Shown one piece after another: positions 55,927 to 64,000 of a stretch of 64,000 nt of DNA. The position numbers were made by a program, and so were the translations under genes. Position 1 is the stretch's first letter; the number at the start of each line of letters is the position of its first letter. This DNA comes from Flavobacteriaceae bacterium (GTDB taxonomy: Bacteria > Bacteroidota > Bacteroidia > Flavobacteriales > Flavobacteriaceae): assembly GCA_021739635.1 (NCBI GenBank), contig JAIPBH010000012.1, positions 1 to 64,000 of the forward strand. Reading direction: 5' to 3'. The notes beneath the pieces were generated by a model. It ran no database searches, was not told where the DNA came from, and saw nothing but the letters and a program-made list of their open reading frames with translations.

Positions 55927-57074
55927 TTTTCTAACATTTTATAAGCTTCATCAATATATGTAGTAATATCTTGAGTGAATGAGGCTACTTCAACATTTGA
56001 GCCTTTAGAATGCCCTAATCTAACAATAATGACATTGTCATTAGGTTCTACAATAACATATTGACCAAGGTGACCACGCATCATAAAAAAATCTTTTCCA
56101 TTTTGATGTTTTAACCACCAACCATAACCATATTCTGGGCTTTCTTTAAAACGAGGTATTACAGATTTTGCTACAAATGCAGAATCTAAAATTTGTTTAC
56201 CATTCCATTTTCCATGGTCTTTAAAAAGTTTACCGTAACGAGCAAAATCCTTTGCATTACTTGCAATACAGCAATAAGCTTTTACCAAATCATTTTCTTT
56301 ACTATCTACTTGCCATAAAGTTTCGTTTTCACATCCTAATGGTTTCCAAAAGCTTTCTTCCAAGTACTTATACATTTTTTTACCTGTAGCTTTTTCAATA
56401 ACCATAGCTAACATTTGTGTATCGCCACTTGCATATTTATATACCTTTCCAGGATCATCAACCACTTTTAGTCCTAAAATTACTTTTGCCAAATCATCAT
56501 CAAAATAAGCTCGTGTTGTAATGGATAATGGCGAATAGTAGGCTTCATCCCAATTGGTTCCTGAACACATGCTAGATAAATCTCCAACGGTCATTTTTGC
56601 TGCTAAGCCATTACTAAACGTTGGTAGAAAATCGCTAACAAGTTGGTCTAAATTTTTAATATATCCTTCTTGAATAGCTTTTCCCAAAAGACCAGACACA
56701 TAACTTTTTGCCATTGAGAAAGAATTACTTTTTGAGTTTTCACCAAATCCGTCATAATAGTTTTCAAACCAAATACTATCATTTTTTATAATAACATAGG
56801 CAATTGTTCCGTTTGTTTTATTTATTTGGGTAAGAGCTTCAGTTTCTTTAATTGTATTATAATCTTTGTGATTTGGCCATGGCTGTGGAGTTCCATTTGC
56901 TACGGATTCATTATCAAATTTTTTATAATCTTCTAAATAAGCAGTTGAGTGTCCTGTAAGATAAATAGTTCTAACCGCTTTTAATAAATAATCAGTATCA
57001 GTAACATAAAGGGCAATAATTAATACGCCTAAAAAGATTACAACCCATTTAAGGATTTTTTTAAGGAATTTCAT
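55923..57074 (-). CDS. Serine hydrolase, beta-lactamase family
   Basis: A 383-residue exported or membrane-anchored enzyme of the class C beta-lactamase/esterase family. The N-terminal hydrophobic stretch (VVIFLGVLIIALYV) may be an anchor. The nucleophile motif is SMAK in NSFSMAKSYVSG, the tyrosine is in KYASGD (YxS in place of YxN), and a C-terminal RGHLGQ stands for the HxG motif. The substrate may be an ester, peptide or cell wall stem; resistance is not implied. It lies 76 bp after ogt in the same operon. Confidence 0.85.
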   Translation of the reverse strand: MKFLKKILKWVVIFLGVLIIALYVTDTDYLLKAVRTIYLTGHSTAYLEDYKKFDNESVANGTPQPWPNHKDYNTIKETEALTQINKTNGTIAYVIIKNDSIWFENYYDGFGENSKSNSFSMAKSYVSGLLGKAIQEGYIKNLDQLVSDFLPTFSNGLAAKMTVGDLSSMCSGTNWDEAYYSPLSITTRAYFDDDLAKVILGLKVVDDPGKVYKYASGDTQMLAMVIEKATGKKMYKYLEESFWKPLGCENETLWQVDSKENDLVKAYCCIASNAKDFARYGKLFKDHGKWNGKQILDSAFVAKSVIPRFKESPEYGYGWWLKHQNGKDFFMMRGHLGQYVIVEPNDNVIIVRLGHSKGSNVEVASFTQDITTYIDEAYKMLEK

Positions 57075-57150
57075 GAGAATGAGTTTAGTTTAAATAAATA
57101 TAGGAAATTTTTTATGTATTTTAACTTTTGTTCGATTGTAAATATAAAAA

Positions 57151-57624
57151 CTAAAACAACAATGTTTGTTTGTGTGGACTTTCATGCTCTAGCAACCATT
57201 TTTTGCGGTGTAATCCTCCAGCATAACCAGTTAAACTACCATCACTTCCAATAACTCTGTGACAAGGAATAATGATCCAAATAGGATTCTTTCCATTAGC
57301 ATTTGCAACTGCTCTGATGGCTTTTACATCACCTAATTGTTTAGATAACTCTAAATATGATATAGTTTTCCCGCATGGAATTTGTTCAAGCAGTTTCCAA
57401 ACTTTTTTCTGAAAGGAAGTACCTTCTGGATTTAATTTTAAATCGAAGTTTGTTCTGTTGCCTTCAAAATATTCTTTTAGCTGAATCACAGAGTCTTCAA
57501 GCTCTGAAGGAATAATATCTGTTGTTCTTTCTTCAGAGTTAAGCACAGTTATTGATACTATACCTTCGTTATCGCCAACAATTTTGGTATAACCTAAAGG
57601 GGAGTTGATGATGCAAGTTTCCAT
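57151..57624 (-). CDS. ogt: Methylated-DNA--protein-cysteine methyltransferase
   Basis: Repairs O6-methylguanine by moving the methyl to its own cysteine. The 157-residue protein contains the active site IPCHRVIG (Cys near residue 121) and the ISYLELSKQLGDVKAIRAVANANGKN helix-turn-helix region (core ELSKQLGDVKAIRAV). It starts directly after the CNNM gene stop with no spacer, so the two are co-transcribed. Confidence 0.95.
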   Translation of the reverse strand: METCIINSPLGYTKIVGDNEGIVSITVLNSEERTTDIIPSELEDSVIQLKEYFEGNRTNFDLKLNPEGTSFQKKVWKLLEQIPCGKTISYLELSKQLGDVKAIRAVANANGKNPIWIIIPCHRVIGSDGSLTGYAGGLHRKKWLLEHESPHKQTLLF

Positions 57625-58710
57625 TTAGTTTCCAGGAGTATCGTTTTCTAAAATACCTAGTTTTTTTGCGCGTGCTTCCCAGTTTTTTCTAGCTAAAAGT
57701 TGAAGATCAGATACGTTATCACTTTCGTCCATAATTTCTAATCCTAAAAGCGTTTCAATAACATCTTCCATAGTAACTATGCCACTTACAGAGCCATATT
57801 CATCAACGACTAACGCCATATGATTTCTGCTTTCAATCAGTTTTTCAAAAAGACTTGGAATAGGTAAATCTCTGTTTACAATGATTATATTTCGTTTTAA
57901 TTCTGATAGTTTTTTCTTGTTATTATCAAGCGCCATTTCCTTAAAAATATCATCTTTAAAAACGAGTCCTTTTATATTATCTTCGGTATTCACAAAAACG
58001 GGAATTCTTGAAAAGCGAAGATTTAGGTTTTTTTTAAAAAATTCTTCAACTGTTGTAGATTCATTTTCAATTTTCATTACTGATCTCGGCGTCATGACAT
58101 CTTTTGCTTTCACCTCTTTAAAGGTTAAAAGATTTTTAATCATTTTACGTTCACTTTCTAAAAACACGCCTTCTTTGTGGGCCATATCTGTCATAACCAT
58201 AAAACTTTCACGACTTAAAATACTGCCGTGTCTTTTGCCTCCAATAAGTTTAGTGGTTAATTGTAATAGCCACAAAATACCCGAATATTTTAATGGAAAA
58301 ATTAAAACTGTTAATGCTTTCGATGTAAAATTGGCGAGCGATTTCCAATAAGTTGCCCCAATGGTTTTTGGAATAATTTCAGAGGCTACTAAAATTAAAA
58401 ACGTCATTATTGCAGAGACAAGACCAACAGTATTAATACCAAAAAACTCCAGTTTATAAGGTAGTTTTTCTGCCTCTATACCTACCATCATAGCTCCTAA
58501 AGTGTGAGCTATGGTGTTTAAGGTTAAAATAGCAATTAAGGGTTTATCTATATCTTTTTTTAAGGCTTCTAAGTTTAAAGCGTAGTCTTTATTTTCCACC
58601 TTTTTCATATTTATAAAAGTAGGTGTAATACTGAGCAATACCGCTTCAAGAATAGAGCATAAAAAGGAAAAGAATATTGAAATGGTTGCCCAAAAAATTA
58701 ATACACTCAT
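57625..58710 (-). CDS. CNNM-domain transporter with CBS pair
   Basis: A 361-residue membrane protein of the CNNM/CorC-like (DUF21) family, linked to magnesium or cobalt transport. The DUF21 domain with about four helices covers residues 1-170. A CBS pair follows at about 200-325 (VMTPRSVMKIENE and HMALVVDEYGSVSGIVTMED). The C-terminal CorC/HlyC domain found in many relatives is missing, which is normal for this shorter type. It opens the minus-strand operon with ogt, the serine hydrolase and the exonuclease. Confidence 0.88.
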   Translation of the reverse strand: MSVLIFWATISIFFSFLCSILEAVLLSITPTFINMKKVENKDYALNLEALKKDIDKPLIAILTLNTIAHTLGAMMVGIEAEKLPYKLEFFGINTVGLVSAIMTFLILVASEIIPKTIGATYWKSLANFTSKALTVLIFPLKYSGILWLLQLTTKLIGGKRHGSILSRESFMVMTDMAHKEGVFLESERKMIKNLLTFKEVKAKDVMTPRSVMKIENESTTVEEFFKKNLNLRFSRIPVFVNTEDNIKGLVFKDDIFKEMALDNNKKKLSELKRNIIIVNRDLPIPSLFEKLIESRNHMALVVDEYGSVSGIVTMEDVIETLLGLEIMDESDNVSDLQLLARKNWEARAKKLGILENDTPGN

Positions 58711-58782
58711 TAACGATGAATTTAATTGTGAATTTACAAAATTAATTTCATAACAGTATTTGAAAATTGGACATGAAAAGCC

Positions 58783-60066
58783 TTAATCTTTTTGTGACGA
58801 CATGTAAAATACTTGTTGCAAAGCTGGGCGAATATTTAAACTATATAAGTTTCTATTGATTCTTGAAGGATATACACGATTTGACAAGAAGATAAAGACC
58901 AATTCGTTTTCTGGGTCTGCCCAAACAAAAGTACCTGTAAAACCTGAGTGGCCAAAACTTGAGGCACTTACTTCAGGAGCAGGATACGCTTCTTTTAAGG
59001 CTAATGTATCGTTTCCAATTAAGGGTTTATCAAAACCTAAACCACGGCGATTATCATTCTCAGGATATTGAATTCTGGTAAATTCATTTACAGTGGAAGG
59101 TTTTAAAAACTGGTTTCCGTTATAAAAACCTTTTTGAAGTAACATTTGCATGTATGTGGCTAAGTCTAAAGCAGAGCCAAATAGGCCTGCATTCCCTGAA
59201 ACACCGCCTAAAAGCGCTGCATTTTCATCGTGAACCCAACCTTTGGTAAGTGTTTTTCTAAAGATAGAATCATATTCTGTTGGAACAATAGCATTTTTAA
59301 ATGATTTTAATGATGGAAGATAACCAAGAGTTTTACAACCCAAAGATGTATAAAAATTATTTTGAAGATATATAATATAGTCTTCTCCAGTAATGTTTTC
59401 AATAAGTTGAGGATAAATTAATGATGCTAATCCTGAATAATTATATACCTTTTTATCACTTACTTTTGAACGCTTTATTTCTCGAAATACCTTTCTTTTA
59501 AATCTATTTTTTACATAGATATGTTCATATGCTAGACTGGAATAGTTTTTACTCGGATTATTATGAATAAATCGTTTTTTAGTTTTTCCGTTTTTTAAAA
59601 CATCACTTAAAAAAACAATGTATGGCTGTAAACCAGACTGATGCGCTAATAACTCACGAAGGGTGATATCTTTCTTGTCTTTTTTATGTCTCCAAGATTT
59701 CCAGTAGGTAGAAAATGGCACATCAAGATTTAATTTCCCTTCTTCATAAAGTTTCATTAAAGCAGGCAAAGGACCAACTATTTTGGTTACAGAGGCAAGA
59801 TCATAAATATCATCTAAACCAACTTTTTGTATGCTATCAAACGTATGGAAACCATAGGATTGATGGAAAATAATTTTGTTCTGTTTAGCTACTAACAATT
59901 GTGCTCCAGGGAATGCTTTTTGTGTGATTCCCAGTGTCATTATAGAATCTACTTTTTTTTGAATATATTCAGAATTTAAACCAACAGATTCAGGTGTGTC
60001 ATATTGTAACTGAGCCTGAGTTAACTGAGAACATAAAAACAAACAAACAAGAAGATTTCTAAACAT
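58783..60066 (-). CDS. Serine hydrolase, class C beta-lactamase-like, exported
   Basis: A 427-residue enzyme with a signal peptide (ends LTQAQ). The nucleophile motif SVTK lies in DLASVTKIVG, the tyrosine motif in YNYSGLASL, and the HxG-like HSGFTGTF near the C-terminus. This is the penicillin-binding/esterase-like type common in Bacteroidota, probably periplasmic, with unknown substrate. It is 20 bp downstream of hemB on the same strand, so it may be read through from the heme genes. Confidence 0.87.
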   Translation of the reverse strand: MFRNLLVCLFLCSQLTQAQLQYDTPESVGLNSEYIQKKVDSIMTLGITQKAFPGAQLLVAKQNKIIFHQSYGFHTFDSIQKVGLDDIYDLASVTKIVGPLPALMKLYEEGKLNLDVPFSTYWKSWRHKKDKKDITLRELLAHQSGLQPYIVFLSDVLKNGKTKKRFIHNNPSKNYSSLAYEHIYVKNRFKRKVFREIKRSKVSDKKVYNYSGLASLIYPQLIENITGEDYIIYLQNNFYTSLGCKTLGYLPSLKSFKNAIVPTEYDSIFRKTLTKGWVHDENAALLGGVSGNAGLFGSALDLATYMQMLLQKGFYNGNQFLKPSTVNEFTRIQYPENDNRRGLGFDKPLIGNDTLALKEAYPAPEVSASSFGHSGFTGTFVWADPENELVFIFLSNRVYPSRINRNLYSLNIRPALQQVFYMSSQKD

Positions 60067-60086
60067 GCTATAAATATTATATAAAA

Positions 60087-61076
60087 CTAAGAAATCAATT
60101 TCACAACATCCTTAGCAAAGTATGAAGCAATAATATTTGCACCAGCACGCTTGATAGCGGTTACTTGTTCCATCATCACGGCGTCATGGTTTAGCCAGCC
60201 TTTTTCGGCGGCGGCTTTAATCATGGCATATTCGCCAGAAACTTGATAGACAGCCACGGGGACATCTACAGCATCCCGAATTTCCCTAACAATATCCAAA
60301 TAGCATAAGCCCGGTTTTACCATGACAATGTCTGCTCCTTCGTCAATATCCATTTCTGTTTCCTTAATGGCTTCAATTCTATTTGCATAATCCATTTGAT
60401 AGGTTTTTTTGTCCTTTGGAATATCAACCATATCAACAGGAGCAGAATCTAACGCATCTCTAAAAGGCCCATAAAAAGCTGAAGCGTATTTAGCTGAGTA
60501 ACTCATAATACCTGTATTGATAAATCCTTCATCTTCTAAGGCTTCTCTAATGGTTAAAATACGACCATCCATCATATCACTTGGCGCCACAAAATCGGCA
60601 CCCGCTTGAGCGTGTGACACACTCATATTCGCAAGAAATTCAGAAGTTTCATCATTTAAAACCATACCGTTCTGTACAATACCGTCATGACCGTAACAGG
60701 AATATGGGTCTAAAGCCACATCTGTCATAACCAACATATCTGGACACACATTTTTGACAGTCTTAATGGCGCGTTGCATTAATCCGTTGGGATTTAAAGC
60801 TTCTTTTCCTTGATTATCTTTTAAATTATCAGGAACTTTTACAAATAGTAAAACAGATTTTAAACCCAATTTCCAAAGGTCTTTAACTTCCTTTTCTAAT
60901 AAGTCTAAACTGTAACGGAAGTAATTTGGCATTGAAGGAATTTCATCTTTCACACCTTTTCCTTCAACCACAAAAAGTGGCACTAAAAAATCATTTGGAG
61001 TGATGATGGTTTCTCTAACTAATGAACGAATTGCTTCATTGGCTCTTAGACGTCTATTTCTTCTTAATGGATACAT
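60087..61076 (-). CDS. hemB: Delta-aminolevulinic acid dehydratase
   Basis: Joins two 5-aminolevulinates to porphobilinogen in heme synthesis. The 329-residue protein shows DVALDPYSCYGHDGIV, SAKYASAFYGPFRDALDSAP with the first Schiff-base lysine region, and MVKPGLCYLDIV with the second lysine. The metal region has one cysteine in place of the three-cysteine zinc site (DPYSCYGHDG), so magnesium or another metal is likely used. It follows hemF by 65 bp on the same strand. Confidence 0.96.
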   Translation of the reverse strand: MYPLRRNRRLRANEAIRSLVRETIITPNDFLVPLFVVEGKGVKDEIPSMPNYFRYSLDLLEKEVKDLWKLGLKSVLLFVKVPDNLKDNQGKEALNPNGLMQRAIKTVKNVCPDMLVMTDVALDPYSCYGHDGIVQNGMVLNDETSEFLANMSVSHAQAGADFVAPSDMMDGRILTIREALEDEGFINTGIMSYSAKYASAFYGPFRDALDSAPVDMVDIPKDKKTYQMDYANRIEAIKETEMDIDEGADIVMVKPGLCYLDIVREIRDAVDVPVAVYQVSGEYAMIKAAAEKGWLNHDAVMMEQVTAIKRAGANIIASYFAKDVVKLIS

Positions 61077-61141
61077 TGTTTTATTTTATGATGTTAAAAA
61101 TACAAAGTAAAAAGTTTTTAAAACCTTACTTATATCATAAT

Positions 61142-62044
61142 TTAAACCCAATCTTTAGGATTTTTTAATAGGTTCAAAAGTTTTTCTTCTTCGCTATCTT
61201 TATCTGGATGATGGTCATAAACCCACTGAACGTGTGGTGGCAAACTCATTAAAATGCTTTCAATGCGTCCGTTAGTTTTTAAACCAAACAACGTGCCTTT
61301 ATCATGAACCAGATTAAATTCTACATAACGTCCACGACGAATTTCCTGCCAAGTACGTTGAGTTTCTGTATGAGGTAGATTTTTTCGTTTTTCAACAATA
61401 GGAACATAAGCTTCTAGAAAACTGTTACCAACTTCAGTCACGAAGTTATACCAATTTTCCATTGTCATAGCTTCAGTGGCTTTACAATAATCAAAAAATA
61501 AACCACCAATACCACGAGCTTCATTTCTATGGGTATTCCAAAAATAAGTATCACACTTTTTTTTAAAATCACTATAAAAATCAGGATTATGTTTATCGCA
61601 GGCTGTTTTGCAGGTTTTATGAAAATGAATGGCGTCATCTTCAAACAAATAGTATGGGGTTAAATCTTGTCCGCCGCCAAACCAGCTATCAACTAAATTT
61701 CCTTCTTGATCATACATTTCAAAATAACGCCAATTGGCATGAACCGTTGGAACCATTGGATTTTTTGGATGCAACACTAAACTTAATCCACAGGCAAAAA
61801 AATTAGCGTCTTTTACACCAAAATATTGCTGCATGGTTTCTGGTAATTTTCCGTTAACTCCAGAAATATTAACGCCACCTTTTTCAAATACGTCCCCATT
61901 TTCAATAACTCGTGTTCTTCCACCGCCACCTTCAGGTCGTTCCCAAAGGTCTTCTTTAAAAGAAGCTTTTCCATCAATGGCTTCAAGTTTTGAAGTAATG
62001 GTATCTTGTAACTTTTGTATGTATTGATAAAATTTATTTTTCAT
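61142..62044 (-). CDS. hemF: Oxygen-dependent coproporphyrinogen-III oxidase
   Basis: Converts coproporphyrinogen III to protoporphyrinogen IX using oxygen, so the host is aerobic or tolerant of air. The 300-residue protein has FACGLSLVLHPKNPMVPTVH, WFGGGQDLTPYY, RGIGGLFFDY and the C-terminal RRGRYVEFNLVHDKGT motif. It overlaps the upstream acetyltransferase gene by 11 bp and lies 65 bp before hemB. Confidence 0.97.
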   Translation of the reverse strand: MKNKFYQYIQKLQDTITSKLEAIDGKASFKEDLWERPEGGGGRTRVIENGDVFEKGGVNISGVNGKLPETMQQYFGVKDANFFACGLSLVLHPKNPMVPTVHANWRYFEMYDQEGNLVDSWFGGGQDLTPYYLFEDDAIHFHKTCKTACDKHNPDFYSDFKKKCDTYFWNTHRNEARGIGGLFFDYCKATEAMTMENWYNFVTEVGNSFLEAYVPIVEKRKNLPHTETQRTWQEIRRGRYVEFNLVHDKGTLFGLKTNGRIESILMSLPPHVQWVYDHHPDKDSEEEKLLNLLKNPKDWV

Positions 62045-62573
62045 AAGTTAACTCGTATAATTCCATGTCTATGGGCTGTTGACCAACTGGGGTGAATTCT
62101 TTTTTCAATGTTTTTTGCCAAACAAAATTACTTTTTTCAGCCACTTTTATGCTTGCTAAATTTGTTTTATGTGAAATAATTTGAAGTTTTTTAAGTTGTA
62201 ATTTTTGAAAACAATATTTAGAAGTGGCTTGAATAGCAAGAGTCATCCATCCTTTGTTTTCAAACTTTTTTCCTATACAATAGGCAAATTCACCACTTTT
62301 TTTATCCCAATTTATGGTTTTTAAAATAATTAGTCCTGCAATACTTTTTGAGGATGTATCTTTAATTGTAAAGGTGTATTCTAATTTAGAAGACATTAAT
62401 TCATGTTGTCTTGTAATATATGTTTTTGTACTTTCTAATGTTCTGTTTTCTGAAAGAGTTTTAGGTAAGTAAAGTTTAAAGCGTTCAGTATTTGATACCA
62501 ATAATTTATTAAGATTAAGGGCATCATCATGTTTTAATGACTCTATGTAAAATGTATTCGAACTGTAAATCAT
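62034..62573 (-). CDS. GNAT acetyltransferase (RimJ/RimL-like)
   Basis: A 179-residue acetyltransferase with the GNAT layout: an N-terminal strand-helix (LKHDDALNLNKLLVSNTERF), KSIAGLIILKTINWDKK in the middle, the acetyl-CoA region around GKKFENKGWMTLAIQATSKY and a C-terminal SHKTNLASIKVAEKSNFVWQ (the usual N-x-x-S-x-x-x-x-E). The substrate is unknown. It lies inside the heme gene row, overlapping hemF, but nothing links it to heme. Confidence 0.87.
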   Translation of the reverse strand: MIYSSNTFYIESLKHDDALNLNKLLVSNTERFKLYLPKTLSENRTLESTKTYITRQHELMSSKLEYTFTIKDTSSKSIAGLIILKTINWDKKSGEFAYCIGKKFENKGWMTLAIQATSKYCFQKLQLKKLQIISHKTNLASIKVAEKSNFVWQKTLKKEFTPVGQQPIDMELYELTYEK

Positions 62574-62654
62574 TCAATATCAGGTTGGCAAAACTGGCAC
62601 TGAAAGTAAGAAAAATATTAAAATTAACCTATTGTTATACTGAAACTTAGATAA

Positions 62655-63677
62655 TTATTTATATTCTTTTACAGCATCAATAAAAGCTCTGGCATTTTCT
62701 ATAGGAACATTTGGTAAAATACCATGACCTAAGTTTACAATGTACTTGTCTTTACCAAACTCTTTTATCATTTGATGAACCATTTTCTTGATGTCTGATG
62801 GTGGTGATAATAAACGTGCGGGATCAAAATTACCTTGAAGCGTCATGTTTCCTCCTGTTAAGTAACGCGCATTTTTAGGTGAACAAGTCCAATCAACACC
62901 TAAAGCAGACGCATTTGATTTTGCCATATCACCTAAGGCAAACCAACATCCTTTAGCAAATGCAATTACAGGAGCATCATCTTTTAAAGCTTCAATAATT
63001 TGATTGATATATTGCCATGAAAATTCTTGATAATCTACAGGCGATAACATGCCTCCCCAAGAGTCAAATATTTGTACAGCATCAACTCCAGCTTCCACTT
63101 TTGCTTTCAGATAAGCAATAGTAGTATCCGTAATTTTTTGTAATAATTGATGAGCAGCAACAGGATTAGTAAAACAAAATTCTTTTGCTTTATCATAAGT
63201 TTTACTTCCTTGACCTTGAACTACATAGCATAAAATTGTCCATGGCGAACCTGCAAAACCAATTAAAGGAACTTCATCATTCAAAAGCTCTTTGGTTGCT
63301 TTTATGGCTTGCATCACATAATCTAATTCCACATGAACATCTGGAACAATAACATTATCAACTCCTTTTTGATCGCGAACTGGATTTGGAAGATAAGGAC
63401 CAAAATTTGGCTTCATTTCTACCTCAATATTCATAGCTTGTGGAATGACTAAAATATCACTAAAAAGGATAGCGGCATCCATTCCAAATCTGCGAATAGG
63501 TTGTATTGTGATTTCACTTGCAAGTTCAGGAGTTCTACATCTTGTGAAGAAATCATATTTATCGCGAAGTGTTATGAATTCTGGTAAATATCTTCCTGCC
63601 TGACGCATCATCCAAACTGGTGGACGTTGTACAGTTTCTCCTTTTAAAGCTCTTAAAAATAAATCGTTTTTTATCAT
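62655..63677 (-). CDS. hemE: Uroporphyrinogen decarboxylase
   Basis: Removes four acetate carboxyls from uroporphyrinogen III. The 340-residue protein shows [17 protein letters not shown] near residue 20, [41 protein letters not shown] and [11 protein letters not shown] near the end. The start ATG at 63677 directly follows a run of heptamer repeats (63680-63714). It is the next gene after the partial hemD on the minus strand. Confidence 0.97.
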   Translation of the reverse strand: MIKNDLFLRALKGETVQRPPVWMMRQAGRYLPEFITLRDKYDFFTRCRTPELASEITIQPIRRFGMDAAILFSDILVIPQAMNIEVEMKPNFGPYLPNPVRDQKGVDNVIVPDVHVELDYVMQAIKATKELLNDEVPLIGFAGSPWTILCYVVQGQGSKTYDKAKEFCFTNPVAAHQLLQKITDTTIAYLKAKVEAGVDAVQIFDSWGGMLSPVDYQEFSWQYINQIIEALKDDAPVIAFAKGCWFALGDMAKSNASALGVDWTCSPKNARYLTGGNMTLQGNFDPARLLSPPSDIKKMVHQMIKEFGKDKYIVNLGHGILPNVPIENARAFIDAVKEYK

Positions 63678-63679
63678 TG

Positions 63680-63714
63680 TTGTTAGTTGTTAGTTGTTAG
63701 TTGTTAGTTGTTTG
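63680..63714 (-). repeat. Heptamer tandem repeat before hemE
   Basis: TTGTTAG is repeated four times exactly (63680-63707), with a fifth imperfect copy (63708-63714). On the hemE strand this is CTAACAA repeated up to 2 bases from the ATG, where the ribosome binds. A related CTAACAACC lies near 63747. Confidence 0.85.
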
Positions 63715-63765
63715 AGGTTTTAATATGGTGTATACCAATAACCAAAAACTAACAACCAAAAACCA

Positions 63766-64000
63766 TTATACATAATAGTCATTTACTAATTCAATAACAC
63801 TTTCAACGGTTGGTACTTTTGCTATGCGCACCTCTTTAAAGTGTTTTTTTGCCTCTTCGGCCGTTGTATCGCCTATACAAAAGGCGACTTTTTTGGCTTT
63901 ATTTTGCAAGATATAACTTTGAACTGTTGATGGACTGTAAAACATAATGCCTTCTGTAGATTCATCAACGTTTAATGATGAATACACCGTTTGATAAGCT
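63766..64000 (-). CDS. hemD: Uroporphyrinogen-III synthase, C-terminal part (cut by window edge)
   Basis: Only the last 77 or so codons are inside the window. The frame stays open to base 64000 and upstream residues (AYQTVYSSLNVDE) fit the family, so a GTG at 63987 is not the true start. Conserved C-terminal features are GIMFYSPSTVQSYI, VAFCIGDTTAEEAKKHF and KVPTVESVIELV, as in HemD. It closes the ring of hydroxymethylbilane to give uroporphyrinogen III, the substrate of the next gene, hemE. The gene order hemD-hemE-hemF-hemB supports the call. Confidence 0.85.
   Translation of the reverse strand, partial: AYQTVYSSLNVDESTEGIMFYSPSTVQSYILQNKAKKVAFCIGDTTAEEAKKHFKEVRIAKVPTVESVIELVNDYYV

Noticed and set aside
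57625-60066. Antibiotic resistance function of the two serine hydrolases
   Set aside because: The sequences show only the general SxxK family; most members are esterases or peptidases and no resistance context is present.

Overview
This window looks like a chromosomal segment of an aerobic, low-GC marine-type member of the Flavobacteriaceae (Bacteroidota). The grounds are the AT-rich sequence, the TAnnTTTG-type -7 promoter elements, the gliding/type IX secretion genes (a PorW/SprE-like lipoprotein, gldH, and a metallopeptidase with a C-terminal sorting domain), DUF families typical of the group, and an F-type ATP synthase cluster that lacks atpD/atpC at this locus. I cannot name the genus. 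No rRNA, tRNA, CRISPR array, prophage or intact insertion sequence was seen.

Layout. 1-777 is a gene-free region of dispersed repeats that includes a possible MITE-like element. 778-6743 is the end of an extracellular polysaccharide locus: UDP-glucose dehydrogenase and UDP-xylose synthase, which together give UDP-GlcA and UDP-Xyl, a polyprenyl-phosphate sugar-phosphate transferase, a family 2 glycosyltransferase, and a convergent CapK-like adenylate-forming enzyme. 6836-14298 is housekeeping and small conserved genes: purD, DUF6341, DUF6427, upp, DUF4254, a MORN protein, a family 9 glycosyltransferase, a PaaE-like reductase and DUF2059. 14369-16562 is an ABC exporter pair. 16680-25729 runs from the PorW-like lipoprotein through a bactofilin into the ATP synthase cluster atpZ, an AtpI-like 4-TM protein, then atpB-E-F-H-A-G. 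A decayed four-helix-bundle gene flanked by repeats sits between atpA and atpG, and a terminator-like hairpin sits between atpE and atpF.

25839-33445 is an envelope block: flippase, dut, NDP-sugar synthase, a probable structured RNA, TPR protein, DUF4292 lipoprotein, EnvC-like activator and thioesterase. 33576-38115 holds an HU/SPOR protein, dprA, a 58-residue membrane protein, trpS and plsC. 38194-40175 encodes an ECF sigma factor translationally coupled to a protein that looks like a dual-membrane-spanning anti-sigma factor. Then come a small lipoprotein and recA. 41996-44554 groups both known routes to tRNA 5-hydroxyuridine (trhO and trhP) with a ferredoxin. 44707-50129 holds ricT, gldH, PBP1A and the two subunits of a 3-oxoacid CoA-transferase. 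50751-55160 is a large secreted metallopeptidase. 55213-58710 is a minus-strand operon (CNNM protein, ogt, serine hydrolase, exonuclease). 58783-64000 has another serine hydrolase and the heme genes hemB, hemF, (GNAT), hemE and a partial hemD.

Most genes are ordinary for the family. The places most worth a second look are the trhO-trhP-ferredoxin operon, the trans-envelope sigma/anti-sigma pair, the probable RNA at 29457-29547, the insertion and hairpin inside the ATP synthase operon, the AtpI-like protein, and the heptamer repeat that abuts the hemE start codon.
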